A DNA stretch of 64,000 nucleotides from Patiria pectinifera (Eukaryota; Echinodermata; Asteroidea; Valvatida; Asterinidae): positions 6,962,643 through 7,026,642 of the forward strand of contig CM057140.1 in the NCBI GenBank assembly GCA_029964075.1, written 5' to 3'. A program made the position numbers and the translations under genes. This document shows positions 61,404 to 64,000 of the stretch, in pieces (the first letter of the stretch is position 1; every line of letters begins with the position of its first letter). The notes under the pieces were generated by a model, which did not search any database, was not told the origin of the DNA, and saw only the letters and a list, made by a program, of their open reading frames with translations.

Positions 61404-62174
61404 TACTGTATACATTCCTATACAACTGCATCATTAATTGCAGCTTTTACCTTTTAAGGAAACTGTGACTCTACATGACCAAGAATTACAACTGTTTTCC
61501 TGAAATAATCACCCGTGGATTGATGACATCACTCCGTAACTTAAATTCCGAAACATTTTTTTCTCTCCATGTCATTGTTAAGGATATTGTGTTTTAAAAC
61601 CAGATTTCCACCCCCAACATTTGCCAAAGTAAAGGGATAAATAGCAGTTTTCACACTCTTTCATAAGGTATTCACAGGTAAATCATTTTTATTAATATAA
61701 TATTATGATTTGATTTGTTATACTAAAATTACAGTTATAATGTGAAAGTGAAAAGCTACTGTGTCACGCGAGTCACGCATTTGTGTCACGCGTGTCACAT
61801 TTTCTTCAGACCATTTCTTACAACAAGGGATATTTGGCACAATACAACTTATGCATGTATTGGGTGAGGGTATCAAGTTCTAAGTTCTTTAAGAATATTT
61901 TTTAGAACACTGGTAGATCCATAGGAAAAGCTATTTGAATCAAGGGATGTCAAAAATCCCTTTTTCTATCCTGTCACGCAAGTCACGTCAAAGAAACTGT
62001 GATACATGAAAAAATAGCAATTTTAAAGTAATCATATAAAACTAAACCATCAATTCACAATGCCCTGACTCAAATATATGCTAATTTGAGTTGACTAAAT
62101 GCCAGGTTATCAACAGTAATGCATTAAAACTTTACATTTTGTTCAAATGTCACGCGAGTCACCATGGAATGGCT

Positions 62175-62713
62175 GTGGGGATGTTACTCTACTGGGAATG
62201 TCACTCTACTGGGGATGTCACTCTACTGGGAATGTCACTCTACTTTGGATGTCACTCTACTGGGGATGTCACTCTACTGGGGATGTCACTCTCCTGGGGA
62301 TGTCACTCTACTGGGAATGTCACTCAACTGGGAATGTCTTTCTACAGGGGATGTCACTCTACTGGGGATGTCACTGTACTGGGGATGTCTTTCTACTGGG
62401 AATGTCTTTCTACTGGGGATGTTACTCTACTGGGAATGTCACTTTACTGAGGATGTCACTCTACTGGGGATGTCACTCTACAGGGGATGTCACTCTACTG
62501 GGGATGTCACTCTACTGGGAATGTCACTCTACTGGGGATGTCACTCTACTGGGGATGTCACTCTACTTGGGATGTTACTCTACTGGGAATGTCACTCTAC
62601 TTGGGATGTCACTCTACTGGGGATGTCACTCTACTGGGAATGTCACTCTACTGGGGATGTCACTGTACTGGGAATGTCACTCTACTGGGGATGTCACTCT
62701 ACTGGGGATGTCA
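62175..62713 (+). repeat. 17-bp minisatellite array 2
   Basis: About 32 units of the same GGGATGTCACTCTACTG repeat, same strand as array 1, again open in all plus frames. It begins right after GTCACGCGAGTCACCATGG and AATGGCTGTG. Units are on average closer to consensus than in array 1. Confidence 0.95.
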
Positions 62714-63216
62714 TTTGTAATTATTTTTTGGACACTCTTAAGCAAGGTGAAATTTTAAGATGAGGCACTATCACTTCATTAGCCCTGCTCACATTCTCTG
62801 CCTCATTCTCGGGGAAAAAAGTACTAACATATCCTGTCGGGTTGTTTTTGTCTTCAAACAGTGCCTACAATCAGCAGGTATCTCACTCCACATGGCACCA
62901 TCATGGCCATGCTTTGGATAGCGCGCATTATGTTGGCATGATGACCTGGAAATCGCCGGTAATGAGAAACATCATGTTCGCATTGTCATGCTTCTGGTTT
63001 TCCTTTGTGTTTATCGGGCTACATGTAGGCCTAGTGACCTAAAAAGCCACATTAATGTGTCTCAAAAACTGGGAATTTTTGAATCACTGAAAAGGAATGT
63101 AGTGCAATTATCAAGACTTTTTACTGGGTTGTGAAATTACAAAGCAGGCTGTATCTGATTCTGAAGATTTTTTGTTTCTAATCCACATCATTCTTCATAT
63201 GTTTGTAGTTGACAAA
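62714..63216. promoter_or_regulatory. Upstream region / 5' UTR side of EEF1AKMT1
   Basis: Expected to contain the promoter and 5' UTR. An acceptor TTTGTAG at 63202-63208 lies 8 bp before the ATG, so an upstream non-coding exon is likely. The open stretch at 62842-63042 has no recognisable domain. No core promoter motif could be assigned. Confidence 0.4.
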
Positions 63217-63977
63217 ATGAGTGACAGTGATGATGACGTACCAAGACTGTCTGCTGAAACCATGGCAGCACTGCAGGAGTTTTACAAAAGCCAAGAATTG
63301 ACTGAGGCATCTGATGTGCAAAGTGGAATAAGTGAGAACTGGGTCAGTCAACTCAAATTATTAAAATACAAACTGTAGAGGTCTCTGATACAGCTGTATA
63401 TATCCCTCTCTGTCTCACCAATGTAAAGGTTTTTTTCCTGTGGGGTTCTTGCTTCAATACTTGCTGAATCTACAACACTACATACATACCTTTATCAAGA
63501 CCCTTAAAATAAAAGTGATTAAGCCATGTGTAGCCTGTATCCATCAAAGCAGTAAATAAAAGCACTGAAAAATCTGATTGATGGATTGACATTATGGGCC
63601 TTGTTCATGAGTCGGCCATATTTTTGGAACTTGCGAAGAGAAATGAAAGTAAGTTAATTTAAAATAAATTCCAGTCTGTTTCAATAATAATTAAAAATTT
63701 GTAATTAAACATTCCCTAATGGTTAAAGCCATATTTAAAGTGAAAATGACAGCAAAATAAGGCTGGCGCCATCCCATTCAACAGTTAACAATTAATGAAC
63801 TACATTCAGGGCTCTGGACAAAAATGGCCAACTCATGAATAAGGCCCATGCTCCCTTTACCTGATGTGAATGCATTTGCTGTTTATTTGATTAGAACCTG
63901 TCGCAGTTTTGGTACACTGATGCAACTGCTGAAGCACTGGCAAAGGAGACCCTTCATGCTGCAGGTTCTACTGGAAG
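63217..63977 (+). CDS. EEF1AKMT1: EEF1AKMT1 (N6AMT2) orthologue, first two coding exons
   Basis: Lysine methyltransferase family acting on elongation factor eEF1A. Exon 1 (63217-63342) starts MSDSDDDVPRLSAETMAALQ, matching the acidic N-terminus and LSAxxxAALQEFY block of the family. It ends ISENW at a GTCAGT donor. Exon 2 (63895-63977) continues in phase 0 with NLSQFWYTDATAEALAKETL and ends at GTAATT in phase 2. The NLSQFWY start of the methyltransferase region is highly characteristic. The S-adenosylmethionine-binding core and catalytic motif lie beyond the window. The start codon is chosen by family alignment; the 5' UTR is probably spliced. Confidence 0.92.
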
Positions 63978-64000
63978 GTAATTATGACATATTGCACTAA

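Larger units (their letters stand above)
60137..62174. other. Spacer between the two minisatellite arrays
   Basis: Contains seven GTCACGCGAGTCAC-type motifs (60497, 60662, 60687, 61763, 61785, 61973, 62149), a hAT-like element and a pogo-like MITE. It is bounded by inverted words CAGCCATTCCATG (60136) and CATGGAATGGCTG (62163). No gene recognised. Confidence 0.7.

Noticed and set aside
62147..62758. 203-codon open frame (and overlapping ones at 59425-60183) with a 17-residue repeat
   Set aside because: The frames exist only because a 17-bp tandem unit happens to lack stops in all plus frames. There is no conserved start, splice context or domain.

Overview
This is animal nuclear DNA. It holds four genes split by spliceosomal GT-AG introns, set in AT-rich, repeat-dense sequence with tRNA-derived SINEs, non-LTR retrotransposon remains and many short inverted-repeat DNA transposons. 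All four proteins are bilaterian families. Frequent TACATGTA and AGGCCTA words and TTAAAGG-type elements made me think of a deuterostome invertebrate such as an echinoderm or hemichordate, but that is an impression, not a proof.

Layout. (1) 201-10074, plus strand: the 3' part of a DCAF6 orthologue, a WD40 substrate receptor of CUL4-DDB1 ubiquitin ligases. Fourteen exons join in frame; the 5' end lies outside the window. (2) 14587-32102, minus strand: a complete 20-exon M1 aminopeptidase (aminopeptidase N type, predicted 972 residues) with an N-terminal membrane anchor. It converges tail to tail with DCAF6. (3) 47116-50616, minus strand: a five-exon MATCAP/KIAA0895-type (DUF1704) tubulin tyrosine carboxypeptidase, predicted 551 residues from the first in-frame ATG. 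(4) 63217-63977, plus strand: the first two coding exons of an EEF1AKMT1 (N6AMT2) orthologue, divergent from gene 3 and cut by the window end.

Between and inside the genes the sequence is mostly transposon-derived. The 32-47 kb interval is a stack of nested elements: a TA-flanked family with TAGGTTTTCCCGG ends, a hAT-like element with an exact 8-bp target duplication, a palindromic AATTCG-rich foldback, a NotI-site-rich palindromic element, and a CR1/L2-like retroelement broken by at least three later insertions, one a 1.85-kb foldback carrying repeated AGGTCA direct repeats. The 50-63 kb interval holds more inverted-repeat elements, hairpins, and two arrays of one 17-bp minisatellite separated by 2 kb that contains seven copies of a GTCACGCGAGTCAC-type motif.

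The four genes share no evident pathway (ubiquitin ligase receptor, ectopeptidase, microtubule detyrosination, eEF1A methylation). I found no bacterial-type operon or CRISPR array. The most unusual features are the transposon architectures and their closeness to exons. Exon boundaries were derived by hand from splice sites, reading phase and family conservation, and not from transcripts.
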